Positions 1-11,511 of a stretch of 64,000 nucleotides of DNA are shown in pieces. The stretch covers positions 20,005,624-20,069,623 of the forward strand of contig CM036242.1 of NCBI GenBank assembly GCA_020698575.1, in the 5' to 3' direction. Each line of letters begins with the position of its first letter. The first letter of the stretch is position 1. This DNA is from Bostrychus sinensis (Eukaryota; Chordata; Actinopteri; Gobiiformes; Eleotridae). The notes under the pieces were generated by a model. It saw only the letters and a program-made list of their open reading frames with translations, ran no database searches and was not told where the DNA came from. A program made the translations under genes and the position numbers.

Positions 1-708
1 TATGTTCTTTGCCCAACATTTTTTTCCATTTAACTCCAAAACGCTAATCTTTACATTCCATTTAAGTTATTCTTTGGATTTATTTGGCTAAGAAATAATA
101 AAAGCTGAAGGTTATTTTTAGATATTGTACCTTTTTACCATTAAAGTATGCATTGTAATTAATTTGAAACTTTCTGTATTACAATATCAAAATATTCAAT
201 AATATTCAAATAATATCACACAGCACAATGTAGTCACAGTTGTGGTTACTTTTCTATTGTTTTTATTGGCTGATCATGCATCATAAGCCCTGTGCCTATG
301 ACCCTCTCTCTGCCTCTCCTCTGTGGACACCATTGAATTGATGGAGGTGTGCTGTTTTCCCTCGTCCAGTCACAAGCCCAGCCATCACTCAAAGCCCTTT
401 CATATCCTGTCTAAGTTTGCAGCAATCACCAACAGATGGCTTGGTGTAATTTGCCATACACTCCAATGTCAACATCAGCCATAGTAGTAGTATTGTGAAG
501 CCCCAAAGCAAATTGTACAACATCTTACTTGCTGTTTTCACTTCCTTCTTGTGTATTTGGAGATATCTTTCTCTTTCAAATTAAATATTAAAAACACAAG
601 CCCTGCTTCAAATCTTTTTTTTTTTCTTGTCAAGACATCTTTTACAATTCTCTCACCACATTTTTACCTCCTGTAGAGTGGAATTGTTCATGTTAGCATT
701 TGGCTTTA

Positions 709-775
<67 letters not shown>

Positions 776-1113
776 TTATATTCTATTGCTTATTAACTCA
801 CCTGAAAGCCCACTCTGCATCTGAAAAACAAGAGTACAGCTTTGTGTACATTTACAACGTGATGTACAGTTAACTATTGCAAGTAGACCACCCCCAAGCC
901 ATCAACACCGTCTTGCAATGGTAAAGATATAATGAACTGGACTTGAACAGATTATCTTTTAATGCAGGGGTAAACTTACTATTAATTGAGCCTCAAAGCC
1001 TTTATATCTCACAATTGTAAACACATGTGCTGCTTCTTATAATTTTTCTTGTCTTTCTTACATTTCTTTCACCATTTTTTGACCTCATGTGCCTATGTGT
1101 TTCCACCATAAAG
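1..1113 (+). other. loxl1 intron sequence left of exon 3
   Basis: AT-rich. I find no stretch resembling the expected upstream loxl1 exon 2 here, so that exon lies left of the window. It contains an (ATT)n microsatellite. A short segment near 910-1030 resembles a dispersed repeat with the phrase TCTCACAATGGTAAAG that recurs near 1600, 9770, 9995, 20430 and 63530. Confidence 0.5.
709..776. repeat. (ATT)n trinucleotide microsatellite
   Basis: About 22 uninterrupted ATT units. The poly-leucine peptide predicted across it is an artefact of the repeat. Confidence 0.95.
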
Positions 1114-1251
1114 CTCCGCCTACGGCCCTGAGACCACTGACTATGACGTGAGGGTTCTGCTGCGTTTCCCACAAAGGGTAAAGAACCGGGGCACTGCTGA
1201 CTTCATGCCTAACAGGCCACGGCATACATGGGAGTGGCACAGCTGTCATCA
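1114..1251 (+). CDS. loxl1: loxl1 exon 3
   Basis: 138 nt, entering in phase 2. It encodes the segment with DYDVRVLLRFPQRVKN and ends in the first part of the copper site, WEWHSCH plus two bases of a Gln codon. The acceptor is the AG at 1112-1113, with a weak pyrimidine tract. The donor is GTAAGT at 1252. It encodes the start of the catalytic domain. Confidence 0.88.
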
Positions 1252-2451
1252 GTAAGTCTGTAATGAGGAACAGATCCCACCAAATCAGCTCGGCCTGCTG
1301 TATTGGCTTGATTATCAGCCGTAGAGCCATTTCAAAGGCATTCACAGCCTGAGTCAAGCCTAATGTTTTAATTTTTTTTTTCTTTTTTTTTTTTTTCATG
1401 AATGCATTCACTCATCGTCCTATACTTTACATGTGTACTGACTGACACAACCATTTAGATTTAGATCCACTTCAAAACACCAAAAAAAAAAAATACTAAA
1501 AATAAAATCAACTATTGCTTATGATCTAATTAAAAGCTCTGGTTCTGAAAAAAGATGCAAAACTACTTGAGGTACAGTATACCAGAATGACTTGGTCTTG
1601 CAATAGTAAAGATACTATAATAGCCACACCTAGAAAAAAAACTGGGTATCATATAGTAATCTTATCTTTATTAATTGACCTCTTGTTGCTTGAGTCAGTA
1701 TTTTTGTGGCAGACATTCTTCTATATCCACAGAAAAAATAACAATGTTAGTGATGCTGCTGTTGTCTATTTCCACCAGGTAAATGTAGATGAAGAGTTGA
1801 TGTTATTGAGTATTTCTACAGTTTAGTTGTTGGTCATTTCTATAAGTCTACACAAAATGGAATAGGTTTTTCTCATTGTGCATACATTGTGTGTGTTCAA
1901 AGTGCTGGTGACTCATTCAACTGTCTGGCAGCGACTGCAGATTTTTTGTCTAATAGTTGTTTTTTGATGTTTATCATCTATACACTCCAGACTCCAGACA
2001 GTTTTGTGTTATTTCAGTTGAGTCTGTACTAGTACCAGGCTCTGTTGCACCATGCTCATCTTAGAGGAATGTCGGCTGGCTGTTAGGAGATTGGCAGTGT
2101 TGTTGCTGTCTGACATCAGTCTGCATTTACACAGTGGTTCCCAAGAGGCACAGAGCCAAGGCAATCATTCCTCTGGCTGTGTGATCACAATGACAAATCA
2201 ATCAATTTTTTACTCTGTCAATCGGATCACACAACCTCTAAAGTATGATGGCAACAATATGGTTACTGGAACACCGTGTTGGGTGTCAAAGACATCTCTG
2301 GGGAAATAACTACTAGATGGCCTAGATACTTTTGACCTACATTTTGCCCAATAAGAGCTACGTTTACAGTGTTGCTTTTTGTTGCATTCACTATAGTTGC
2401 AAGTGTTATATTTTTCTGCTTTATATTATTGCATTATTTTTACATATGTAT

Positions 2452-2547
<96 letters not shown>

Positions 2548-5500
2548 TCAAAAGACATGACAAAACTGCCATCATGGTTGTCATTGCAGTGTAATTTTTA
2601 ACTTATAGTGTTTTAAACCCAACCACTCACCACTAACAACAGTAGAGCTATAGTTCATGAAATATGATATTAAAACATTTAAAACTGGACCAATTTGCTA
2701 CCTCAAAATCTAAATATATGACATCAAACTGAAATTTGGTCCCCAACTTTTTGAACTGAGTTCTGTTTAAACCAATCTACACAAGCAGTTATTGTCAGAA
2801 TTCATCTGTGTCTCATTTTGCTTCCTGTTTTTCTATTTATTTGTTGTTGAAACACTGTTTCTCTGTAAGAGACTCTCCCTTACTTTCCCCCGCAGGTGCT
2901 ATTTAACAGCTAATGAGAGGATCCCTTATTGGAGTGTGGAGCAGAATCTTTAATTAAAATCCTTAATAAAATATCCTACATGATGTCTTAATGTCTAGTT
3001 TTTTTTTTTGTTTTTTTTTTCCACAGATAATTGCTATTACAATATACTTTTAGATGATTACACAGTTTTTTTCCAATCCAAGCAACAAAAAACGTGTAGT
3101 TTTCAGTAGTTAACTAAGCTTTTTTTCTGCTAGCTATGGAGCGCCCTGGTCTACTCTATATTGTTTGCAGATGTAGATGATTTTTAGTAGTAAAACGAGT
3201 CTGAAACCAAAAAGATCAAAGACTGGATTAAAACACACCATTTCTACCTGAAAGCCTCTTGTTGTTTTCCTGACCCAAAGAAAAAATTAGACCGTGAAAC
3301 TACTCTTTTCTACTACCTTTTCTTTCCAAGCCATCCTTGTAGTTTTAATGGCTGTTCCGGTAAAGTTGTTGCTGTGTTTCAGACTGGGCCTCAAGGCAAA
3401 AGGGCAACAGCTTCTAACAGCTGTTTTAGATTGTCACTTATGTCGCTACCAAAATACAAAATATTACAAAAATTACAATATTGTGTTAGGAAACTTGAAA
3501 AGTCACCTACATTTTAAAACTTTTAGTTGATCTGAAATTGTTGGGGTTAGTGGCCTGCGCCTCATAGCTGCTCTGAACTGCTAAATTGGTGCCAATGAAC
3601 ACACATAAATGTACACACACTGAGAGACAGAAAATCACACTGGAGCTGCAACTCACAAGGCACCTCTGATCTCTGCAGCTGATAACTAATTAACAACATT
3701 CATACATCATTAAGGTGTTAATGTCTTGTTTAGCAAATGTTATTGTTGTTATTAATTAGCTTCCATTGTCCCTTTAACCTTTATAACATTCAGTTAGGTA
3801 CCACACCATCGCATCTATTAAAACATGTTAACAGCATTAAGTCAACCAATGAAAAACTTCTTTGTGACTATGTCGCCTGGTTAAAACCTTTCAGCACATC
3901 TCAAAAACATCATAACCAAAGCTTAAAAGTTAGTTGTTAGTTGTTAGTTGTTAGTTGATGTTGAACCTTTTCCTTGTGTCTTTCCAGACACTATCACAGC
4001 ATGGACGAGTTCAGTCATTATGATTTACTGGAAGTCAGCACTGGCCGCCAAGTGGCCGAGGGACACAAGGCCAGCTTCTGTCTGGAGGACACAACCTGTG
4101 ACTTTGGACACCTAAAGCGCTATGCCTGCACAGCTCATACTCAGGTGAGACAGATAAGCAGAAATAAATAAAACTACTAATAAATTACAGTGTTTTTCTA
4201 CATTACTATGTTATAACATTTTGGCTTGCTTTATATATCAGTATTCATTTGGACCATTTGTTTTCATCCAGGGACTGAGTCCAGGTTGTTATGATACGTA
4301 CAATGCTGATATTGACTGTCAGTGGATCGATATAACAGATGTTCAGCCTGGAAACTACATACTAAAGGTAGGAGCTAGATTGATGTATGGAGTAACTTTG
4401 TGGACAGGAACATGGAGTCAATAAAACAAATTGATTTAGCTCTTGCAATAATGAAGTTACGAAAGTTTTAAAATGGACAAATCTCCTGAGATTTTCAGGT
4501 TGCAGCATTAAGTGACTTAGCAGTTGCTTTCTCATCCATCCCAATGAATCCTGCATATTTCATTCAGTCAATACAACTGTGAGCTGCACATAAATCGCAT
4601 TCTATGTGACTGTGTTGCGCTTTAGGTTTATTTTAAGCATGATAGTGTCTATGAGATATCACATATCTTTTAGTAAATTTGTATAATTTCTCTTCTGTGT
4701 CTTACAGCTTCAGGTTAATCCCAAATTCCTGGTGCGGGAATCTGATTTCACCAACAACGTGGTCCGGTGTAACATTCACTACACAGGACGTTTTGTTAGG
4801 ACAACTAACTGCAAGCTGTCCCAGTAAGTAAGGAGGAATATCCTCATGTATTGCAAAATGTGAAGTGTCACCACTGAACCACAGAACAGTGATTTATTTA
4901 AATGCACTTTTATGAAGAGCCTCACAGTGTTTTGATATACTTAGTGGACTTAATGGGATCCTAGATGAAATATATAATGATATGGAATGAAACGTATAAT
5001 GAGTTATGGGCTCATTTTCACTTAAGATTAATAGCCTCTAAGGCTTTTATACTGTATTTTCTCTTAAAAAAAAAAGACATAAGGAGTTAGAATTTTGCAA
5101 TTGCACCTTTAGGAGGTATATCAATTGCACTCAGAGCTACTGTCATAGCCTCTTAAAGACAAGATCTACTTGGACAAAGCATCATTAGGTTTAAATATCC
5201 AGACAAAATATAGTTTGAAGATGAGTCAGACACATATTAAGTGGTTCCTAAACGTATTAAACAATAGAAATAATACTTTAATTCTAGAATAAATAGTTAG
5301 ATCTATATGTAAATGTATACATGAAGATGATTGTGGTTAATTTAAGAGGATGGAATATCATCCCTATAACAATATCACTTCAATCATCTTTTTTACATAG
5401 TAGTGTAATATGCACATCATGAGGTGTGAGTGTGTGTTTTTTTCTTCCATCTTTTATCCTCAATGTAGAAGTTATGAGAACTTGTGAATTTTTTGTAAAA

Positions 5501-5585
5501 AAGCTAAGTAGGAATATACTGACACGGAGTCTGTCACACAATTTAACCGTTTTTATTGGTTGTGCTTGTATGTTACAGGTCTTGA
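1114..5585 (+). CDS. loxl1: lysyl oxidase-like 1, 3' half of gene (exons 3-7)
   Basis: Secreted copper-dependent amine oxidase that oxidises lysines of elastin and collagen for cross-linking. Coding pieces are 1114-1251, 3988-4144, 4272-4367, 4708-4823 and 5579-5585, all with AG/GT borders and compatible phases. Seen: the copper-site segment WHSCHQHYH (split across the first two exons), the lysine of EGHKASFC and the tyrosine of GCYDTYNADIDC, which in this family form the lysyl-tyrosyl quinone cofactor. Cysteines of the catalytic domain are present. Exon sizes 138/157/96/116 match the LOX-family pattern as I recall it. Residues such as CDFGHLKRYACT, NADIDCQWIDITDVQPGN, NIHYTGR and a C-terminal Gln-Ser fit LOXL1 rather than LOX. 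The signal peptide, variable N-terminal region and exon 2 lie left of the window. No frameshift or stop is seen in the visible part. Confidence 0.95.
2455..2543. repeat. compound (CA)n(TA)n microsatellite
   Basis: About 20 CA units followed directly by about 24 TA units, inside a loxl1 intron. Confidence 0.95.
3926..3957. repeat. short tandem heptamer array (TTAGTTG)n
   Basis: About four copies of TTAGTTG, 30 bases upstream of the acceptor of loxl1 exon 4. Confidence 0.8.
3988..4144 (+). CDS. loxl1: loxl1 exon 4
   Basis: 157 nt. The acceptor is TTTCCAG at 3981-3987 and the donor is GTGAGA at 4145. It encodes HYHSMDEFSHYDLL, completing the copper-binding histidine cluster, and EGHKASFC with the cofactor lysine. 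It ends in phase 0 after TAHTQ. Confidence 0.95.
4272..4367 (+). CDS. loxl1: loxl1 exon 5
   Basis: 96 nt, phase 0 at both ends. The acceptor is CATCCAG and the donor GTAGGA at 4368. It encodes GLSPGCYDTYNADIDC with the cofactor tyrosine, followed by QWIDITDVQPGNYILK. Confidence 0.95.
4708..4823 (+). CDS. loxl1: loxl1 exon 6
   Basis: 116 nt, phase 0 in and phase 2 out. The acceptor is CTTACAG and the donor GTAAGT at 4824. It encodes VNPKF, ESDFTNNVVRCNIHYTG and the C-terminal TNCKLS. Read without splicing, the frame meets TAA at 4825-4827, so intron retention would end the protein one residue early. Confidence 0.92.
5579..5585 (+). CDS. loxl1: loxl1 terminal coding exon (7 nt of CDS)
   Basis: After the acceptor TGTTACAG (5571-5578) the bases GTCTTGA finish the Gln codon begun in exon 6, add a Ser and stop. 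A Gln-Ser C-terminus matches what I recall for LOXL1. The assignment rests on phase, a good acceptor and this agreement. Confidence 0.72.
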
Positions 5586-5984
5586 TGAGGCACTACAGCA
5601 TGACCCTGATTATTAGTCCACTGAAATGTGAATGGAGCCCATTAGTTTTTGAATACTGGTGATGTTTTTTTTTCAGTTTTTTTGTACTGTTTAAGCTTTC
5701 AAAGCAATAAGCGAGGGCTCAAGTGGCACTTATGGGTGTTTGAATAACAAACACACACATAAATATATACACAGCATAATGGATAATACATGGTAATATT
5801 CCAATAATGACCCACAGTTCAGATCCCTGCAAGGCATTTTCTACTTTTGCCCCTGTAATCTCATCCCACAGTTTGCTTGCATGTACAGAAACATCATTTT
5901 AAAGGAGGTGTTTACTGTGCCGGCACCAGCACCAAACATTTATGTATCCCCCTACTGAGCAGCTCTATGTAAATTATAAATAAA
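5586..5984 (+). other. loxl1: loxl1 3' UTR with poly(A) signal
   Basis: Noncoding sequence after the stop. The first good AATAAA hexamer is at 5979-5984; another AATAAA follows near 6050. The transcript end is inferred and not visible directly. Confidence 0.4.
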
Positions 5985-7494
5985 GTGTGAAATAATGGCA
6001 GTTCTGATATGAGCAGCTTCAGACAAGTCAGGGTTCAGCCAAGATTTAATAAATAAAATTAGAAACCCAAATCTTCCTGGATTAATTCATGAGTGCAGTT
6101 TAGGGATTGAAATGCCCACTGACTCAGAAGAACAATAATATTGTCCTCCTCACTTTACTCAGTGGCTCAGTGGGTCAGTCTGGGATACTGTGGTTGTCCA
6201 GGCACATCCTGCTGTTGTGTTAACAGAAGGAAGAGGACCAACAGGTCATATCTGCATTTGCCAGCTCTTTTTAAAATGAACATCATAAAGTCAGCACAAA
6301 GATGCATGACCAGTTCTGGGCTACAAAGCCTTCCATAATGCCACTCAATCAATTGCTCTTTCATTTCAGTTTAAATAGCAACTGAAAGTCCAAGTGGTAG
6401 AAGAGAGTGGTGTTTTGTAGAAAAGATGACTCACAGCATATAAGCTGTAAGTCAATGTTGCCTAAGGCTGTTTTCTTCAACTACCAGCACTGGTCAGATG
6501 GCACATAAGTCATCTACAGCCTTTAAAAAATGTAAATAAGCATGATCCACTGATGCATAACTTCAAAAGTGACACTTTTTAATGATTGTATTTGTTTATT
6601 CTTATTTGTGAGTTTCAGGCAACTCATAGATATATTTGTGAATATTTTCTGAAGTAGAAACACTTTTAATTAATTGAAAAGCAAAGTGCCAGAAGATATT
6701 GTCTCTACTACCTCTCCAAAAACGTATCTATAATTTCCTGTTTGCCCTTTAAAATACATGCTTTGGCTCACCACACTCTATATATAAATATATACATGTA
6801 TAGCTATATCTACTAAATACTGTATACAGTGAGGCACATCATCTGAATTGCAAACAAAGACTTAAGTGATATTCAAAATGCAACTTCACTAAAAATAAAT
6901 AATTATTATTATTTTCTGTCGGTTCAGTTTTGTTATAAATAATCAAATGCAAGTGCAACACACACAGGGGACACACCTTTGTATTTTGTGTCTGTGCTGT
7001 ACATATGTGGCATGTTAAAAATGAAAGCACAACGCAAATGTACGTAACAGTTGTGCAGCATCTTTGACACGCAGTGCTGGAATTTTTGTTTTTCCAACAG
7101 TAAACACGGGTCAAATATGCATTTACACATTGCTGTAAATGGAATATAAACACGGTGCAGCCTCATTACCACAGCTGCCCCATGTGAGAACGCCTTAGAC
7201 CTATCCACGGACTTAAAACTAATGTTATATGACAGGAATGACAGCTTCCTGAAACCTTGCACCTCATAAAACATTAGGTGTGATATGTTTAATGCATAAA
7301 GGCATTTCCTGTATACCAGATGAGCAGTTCAGGCACAGATGCAAATGTGACCTTTGAAAATGCTCGAAAATACACTATGTAAACACTGCATACTGTATGT
7401 GATGCTTGCTAACAGTGGAGGGTGAATAAACAACTGTAGGTGTGATACAGAGAAAGAACCCGGTCATTATTTACACAAAATCAAAAGGCTTAAA
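5985..7494. other. intergenic, no gene recognised
   Basis: AT-rich unique-looking sequence between loxl1 and the next repeat. The reading frames in it are short, overlap on both strands and carry no family signature. Confidence 0.6.
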
Positions 7495-7840
7495 ATCACC
7501 TCCGTCAAGAAAGTTATGTTTATGCCAGCACTAGTTTGTTTGTTTGTGTGTTAGCAAGATAGCAAGATAATGCACACGTTTTTATTACATTTTCAGGAAA
7601 GGTCAGAAATGGCTTAAGGAACATTAGTTTTTGGTATGAATTCAGAACACTGTCTAGATCCAGGTTTTTAAAAATAATTTAGCACCATTGTAAGATAGGT
7701 TAAAAAACAAAAAAACAAAAACAGTAACTCAAGTCACAAGGGGTGTGACCAAAGATATAAATGATTCTTTTTTTATGTGGATCTGGAACTCTAACGGCTT
7801 GGTAGAGGTCTGCGCTCTGCAAAAGCTTCTAGTTTTCATT
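7495..7840. repeat. dispersed fish repeat (degenerate)
   Basis: It starts with TCCGTCAAGAAAGTTATGTT and a GTTTGTTTGTTTGTGTGTTAGCAAGAT stretch and closes with CTTGGTAGAGGTCTGCGCTC. I recognise this as a common interspersed fish repeat with diagnostic 'grow-right' phrases at both ends. The class is not certain, and it carries no protein. Confidence 0.5.
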
Positions 7841-7913
7841 ATTTTCATAAGTTTAGGGAATGTGAAAGTTAATGGTGACTGTGTATATTTCTGTAGCAGC
7901 CCTGTGACTACAC

Positions 7914-7968
7914 CACCTAAGGCCCATAGTTGTTGGGATAGGCTCCAGTCACCTTCAACTCCTAATAG
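7914..7968 (+). repeat. SINE/L2-type tail fragment
   Basis: Contains AAGGCCCATAGTTGTTGGGA followed by TAGGCTCCAGTCACC. The same phrase recurs near 40915, 46620 and 58745 and is the conserved 3' tail of fish SINE/L2-like elements. Confidence 0.55.
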
Positions 7969-8103
7969 AAGTAAGCCAAAGAAGATACATGAATTTTGCG
8001 GGCAAGGGATGAATTAGATGATATCACATGAAATGACTAACTTTAATTGCCTGATAATGAGAAATCAGGCAACCAAGTCAACTTTAATACTTTAACTAAA
8101 TGT

Positions 8104-8127
8104 AAAAAAAAAAAAAAAATATATAAA

Positions 8128-8205
<78 letters not shown>
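8104..8205. repeat. A-rich tract followed by (TA)n microsatellite
   Basis: Two A-runs (8104-8136) followed by about 34 TA units. The Tyr-Ile/Lys peptides predicted across it are repeat artefacts. Confidence 0.95.
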
Positions 8206-8208
<3 letters not shown>

Positions 8209-9800
8209 AAATTTAATTCAAGGCTGCATTTTTGAAAATGATAGCTTCGTTCTCCAGGGCATATAAATCCATTATGTGACAATGGATGCTATGCACTTCG
8301 CCTCTTTCCTATCTGATGTGTCCAAGCACAGCCCTGACCTCTGCAGTAGAACTTCCTCTGCTGTGAGCTGTTTGTTCAGGCTGTTCACAACATCTGCTCA
8401 CTCCTCTCTCTGTGCCACATTCTGTTGTTTATCAGTAGTAGCAGCAGTTTGTGTCAACATGCCGCGACTCTGGATGTACAATGTTGCTATTGTGTGTCAT
8501 TGTGTAACTGTAATGTGTCAAGATGAATAGATGAAGTACAATATTTGTATGTGTCTGCCTTAAAAGCAGATGTAGAATGTTAACAGATAGTTTTACTCAA
8601 GTAAATCAAGTGAGTAAAACAATTTTTTGATGGCAAAGTGGTTAGTAATATTAGTGAAAGTATGGTAGAAGGAGTAGTAGTAGCTGCAGTAGTCACAATA
8701 GTGTAGTACCAGTAGTAGTGGGAATATACTGTAAGTAGTCATGGAAGTAGTGGTACTAGCAGTGAGTATGTTTTAAAGTGCTTTCTGTAAACTTTGCATT
8801 CGATAGTTTTTTACTTTTTTTTAAGTAACTCTTTGGTGAGTACTTTAACCTCTACTTGAGGATAATTATTTAGAAATAACAGTTATTTTACTTTATTGCA
8901 GAGTTTGCCTACTTTTTCCACTGCTGCTTTAAAGTAGCTTAACATATGCTAACAGACTTCAATGCAGATCACCAACACTTCACCAATTACTGTTCCATCT
9001 TCCTGTTATTTAAAGGAAAAGGGCAAAGTGCAGCAAATTCCTTCTTTCGATTATGTACAATTTTTCTGTCAAAACAATGAAGAAGACATGTTGCATTATT
9101 TTTTTTTTTTCCATATCTGACAAGAAACACTTGTAGAGAGCAGATCTCTGTCTGTCTGTATATATCTTACTGATAAAGATATAGTGACATGGACCCACAG
9201 ACGCTTTGTTCCTGCATAGGAACATTTACCCCTCTGTCAAAAACATAAACTGCTTGGTGGAAGTAAATATAAAGTTGTACAAGATGCTCCCTAAACCAAA
9301 CCACTGCACCTCTAGACTAAGGACAGAAAAAATCTCAGAAAGGTTTGTACAGAGCAAAATGCATACTGTATTACTAAGAAATGTGATGCACAGTGTCAGG
9401 GATGCCAACACAAGTATGAAATCAAGAACTAAAAGAGCTGAAACAGGAGGAGACTGCATAGACAAATTAGCACAACTAGCAGCGTGGAGTAGGAATAAAG
9501 GATAGCAGTGTGCATATACAGAGGTCACAACACATCAGACAAGCTGTAGAAGCCTAAGAACTCTGAGGACTTTTGATATGTTTTGTCAGTGCACACTAGC
9601 AGTAGTGTTGAATCCAAATGATTTAAACAGAGTAACAGCGTGTGGTGAAAAAGGCCCTGCATCCATATGTATGTCAAATGAGGTTTAAACCAGTGTGGTC
9701 CCAAAAAACTTGGCAAAGAACTTTTAGAATAGAATACTGCTAAGTGTGATTCAGTAAATACATCTTTCATTATCTCACAATTGTAAAGATATAGTGCCCA
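8206..9800. other. intergenic, no gene recognised
   Basis: Holds a segment (about 8580-8930) rich in AAGTA/TACTT and imperfect AGT/ACT triplets, resembling the hAT MITE family described at 11138-11511. The remainder is AT-rich with no coding signature. Confidence 0.5.
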
Positions 9801-9825
9801 TACTTGGACGTAACCGGGTCTAGTT

Positions 9826-9945
9826 CGGGGGTGGGGGGTATTTATTTATTTAACCTTTATTTAACCAGATAGGATAGGTTGAATGAGAACCAATTCTCAT
9901 TTACAACGACGACCTGGCCAAGAGGCAACAGCATGATATATACAC
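9826..9945. repeat. dispersed fish repeat ('tttatttaacc' type)
   Basis: Contains TTTATTTAACCTTTATTTAACC, then GAACCAATTCTCATTTACAA and CGACCTGGCCAAGAGG. I recognise this as a very common interspersed sequence in fish genomes; class not determined. Confidence 0.5.
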
Positions 9946-11137
9946 CACATCAAAAGTGTTCTATCCATGGAGCCACAAATTTCTTATACTCTATCTCACA
10001 ATAGTAAAGAATCTGCTAAAATCATTTGGTCTTTTACTGACCCCTTGTGACTGGCGTTTTAATATTTGGCCAAGTGTCACAATGGTACAGAATCCACAAA
10101 ACAAACAATCCTGGAGCCACACCAAAAAGAGTACTATTTCCCATATTAATGACCTAAAATTTTATTCAAATCCAACTTTTTTTTTTAGCTATCTTGATAG
10201 CAGATTAACAGTAACAAACTAGCGCTGACGTAAACATAACCTCTTTGGTGGAAGTAACTAGCCTCAGACTAATGATGATGGCACATAGTAAGAGCAAGTT
10301 GTAATGGATATTGCAGCAGGATGTAAAATTTGTTAGTAGTTAGTATGAAGTTAAATACAGCCACAAGGGGGCAGTCTTCTTCTAGCACCAGTTTCAAGCC
10401 TAGATAAATATAGAAGGAAACTGTTTTTTTTTTTTTTAAAGGGAAAATCCCTTTACCATGTTAAACTAAAATACACTATGTAAATAAACATGGATTTTGA
10501 TGATCTATTTAACATGTAGTGTATGACTGCATGTGAAGCAACAGGCTGTAGCTTGTATTAATCCTCTATAACAGCTTTGAAAATGCTGGCATGTGATCAA
10601 AAGTGCATGTGGCAAGTTCACTCATAGTGCAGTGCAGGATAGTATTGTGAGAAAAAGCTTCCAGACTGTGCGCCGCTCAGGTTTAAACATGATAAGAGCA
10701 AATCCATTACACATGTAAATACTCAGCTTTAGGCACCAACTGTTACGTGTGATGCTCGATAAGCAGAAGATCTGTAGAAGGAACTATAAAACCCCTGAGA
10801 CAGATATTTCACTTTTCAACAAGCCGCGTTTCTTCTACCAGGAAACCTATGTACAGCAACAAGCGTTTTACAGCTGCGAGCATACAGCCTAATCGAGGAA
10901 CCAGAACAAGTGAAGTGAAGCAGGGCTGATTAGATCTTGCAGCATTCTCAGAGGTGGAACATCATTGAAAATACAAACCCTGGCAGAAATGCAAGTCCTG
11001 ATTTTGTTGATGTTCATGGTGAAAAAGGAAAACAGACTTCTGTAGTTATGACTACCATCGCTAACCAAAATAATGTTGAGGGACTGGTCTGGTGTCATAA
11101 CAGCATTTCTGAAATGTTCTTAAACTCTTGCACTGAG
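9946..11137. other. intergenic, no gene recognised
   Basis: Near 9995-10070 there is a copy of the dispersed phrase TCTCACAATAGTAAAG ending at CTGACCCCTTGTGACTGG, also found near 20430-20540 and 63530-63600. Nothing else is recognised. Confidence 0.5.
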
Positions 11138-11511
11138 CAGAGGTAGAAAGTAATGATACCCTATGTTTACTCAAGTAATTTACTGAAGTACATTTTTGGA
11201 AATGCTGAGAGCATGTTCTAAAACTTTTACTTATGTAAATTTTAGATTAAAATTATTTTACTTTTACTTAAGTAAAATTTAAAACACGTGACAGTATATT
11301 TGTATCTTTTTACCAAACACTTTGCAAACAATCCAAAGGGCACTCGTTCAAAGAAGATTTGCTGTGAAATTAGAGGAGGCAAATGTACTTTGTAATTAAG
11401 TAAACATTACACTTTTTTACTTTTACTCTAGTAATAACTTTGTTAAGTAGTTCTGCTTCAATATAATTTTGAAGTAACAGTAGTTTTACTTGGGTACTTC
11501 TTCCACCTCTG
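11138..11511. mobile_element. hAT-type MITE with TIRs and 8-bp TSD
   Basis: The left terminus CAGAGGTAGAAAGTA and right terminus TACTTCTTCCACCTCTG are inverted repeats. The flanks are GCACTGAG and GCATTAAG, an imperfect (6 of 8) 8-bp target duplication. The 374-bp interior is rich in AAGTA/TACTT and has no ORF. An 8-bp TSD and a CAGAGGT terminus point to hAT. Confidence 0.75.

Larger units (their letters stand above)
1252..3987 (+). other. loxl1 intron between exons 3 and 4
   Basis: 2.7 kb, no coding signal found. It contains a compound (CA)n(TA)n microsatellite at 2455-2543 and, at its 3' end, a short tandem array of the heptamer TTAGTTG (about 3926-3957). Confidence 0.8.

Noticed and set aside
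1085..1411. 108-codon frame on the minus strand
   Set aside because: It is antisense to loxl1 exon 3; the plus-strand reading is the real one.
3926..3957. CRISPR-like or regulatory array from the TTAGTTG repeats
   Set aside because: Only about four direct heptamers without spacers, in a eukaryotic intron.
6839..7274. Overlapping 104- and 113-codon minus frames
   Set aside because: AT-rich intergenic DNA; two frames open at once, Cys/Phe-rich with no recognisable domain.
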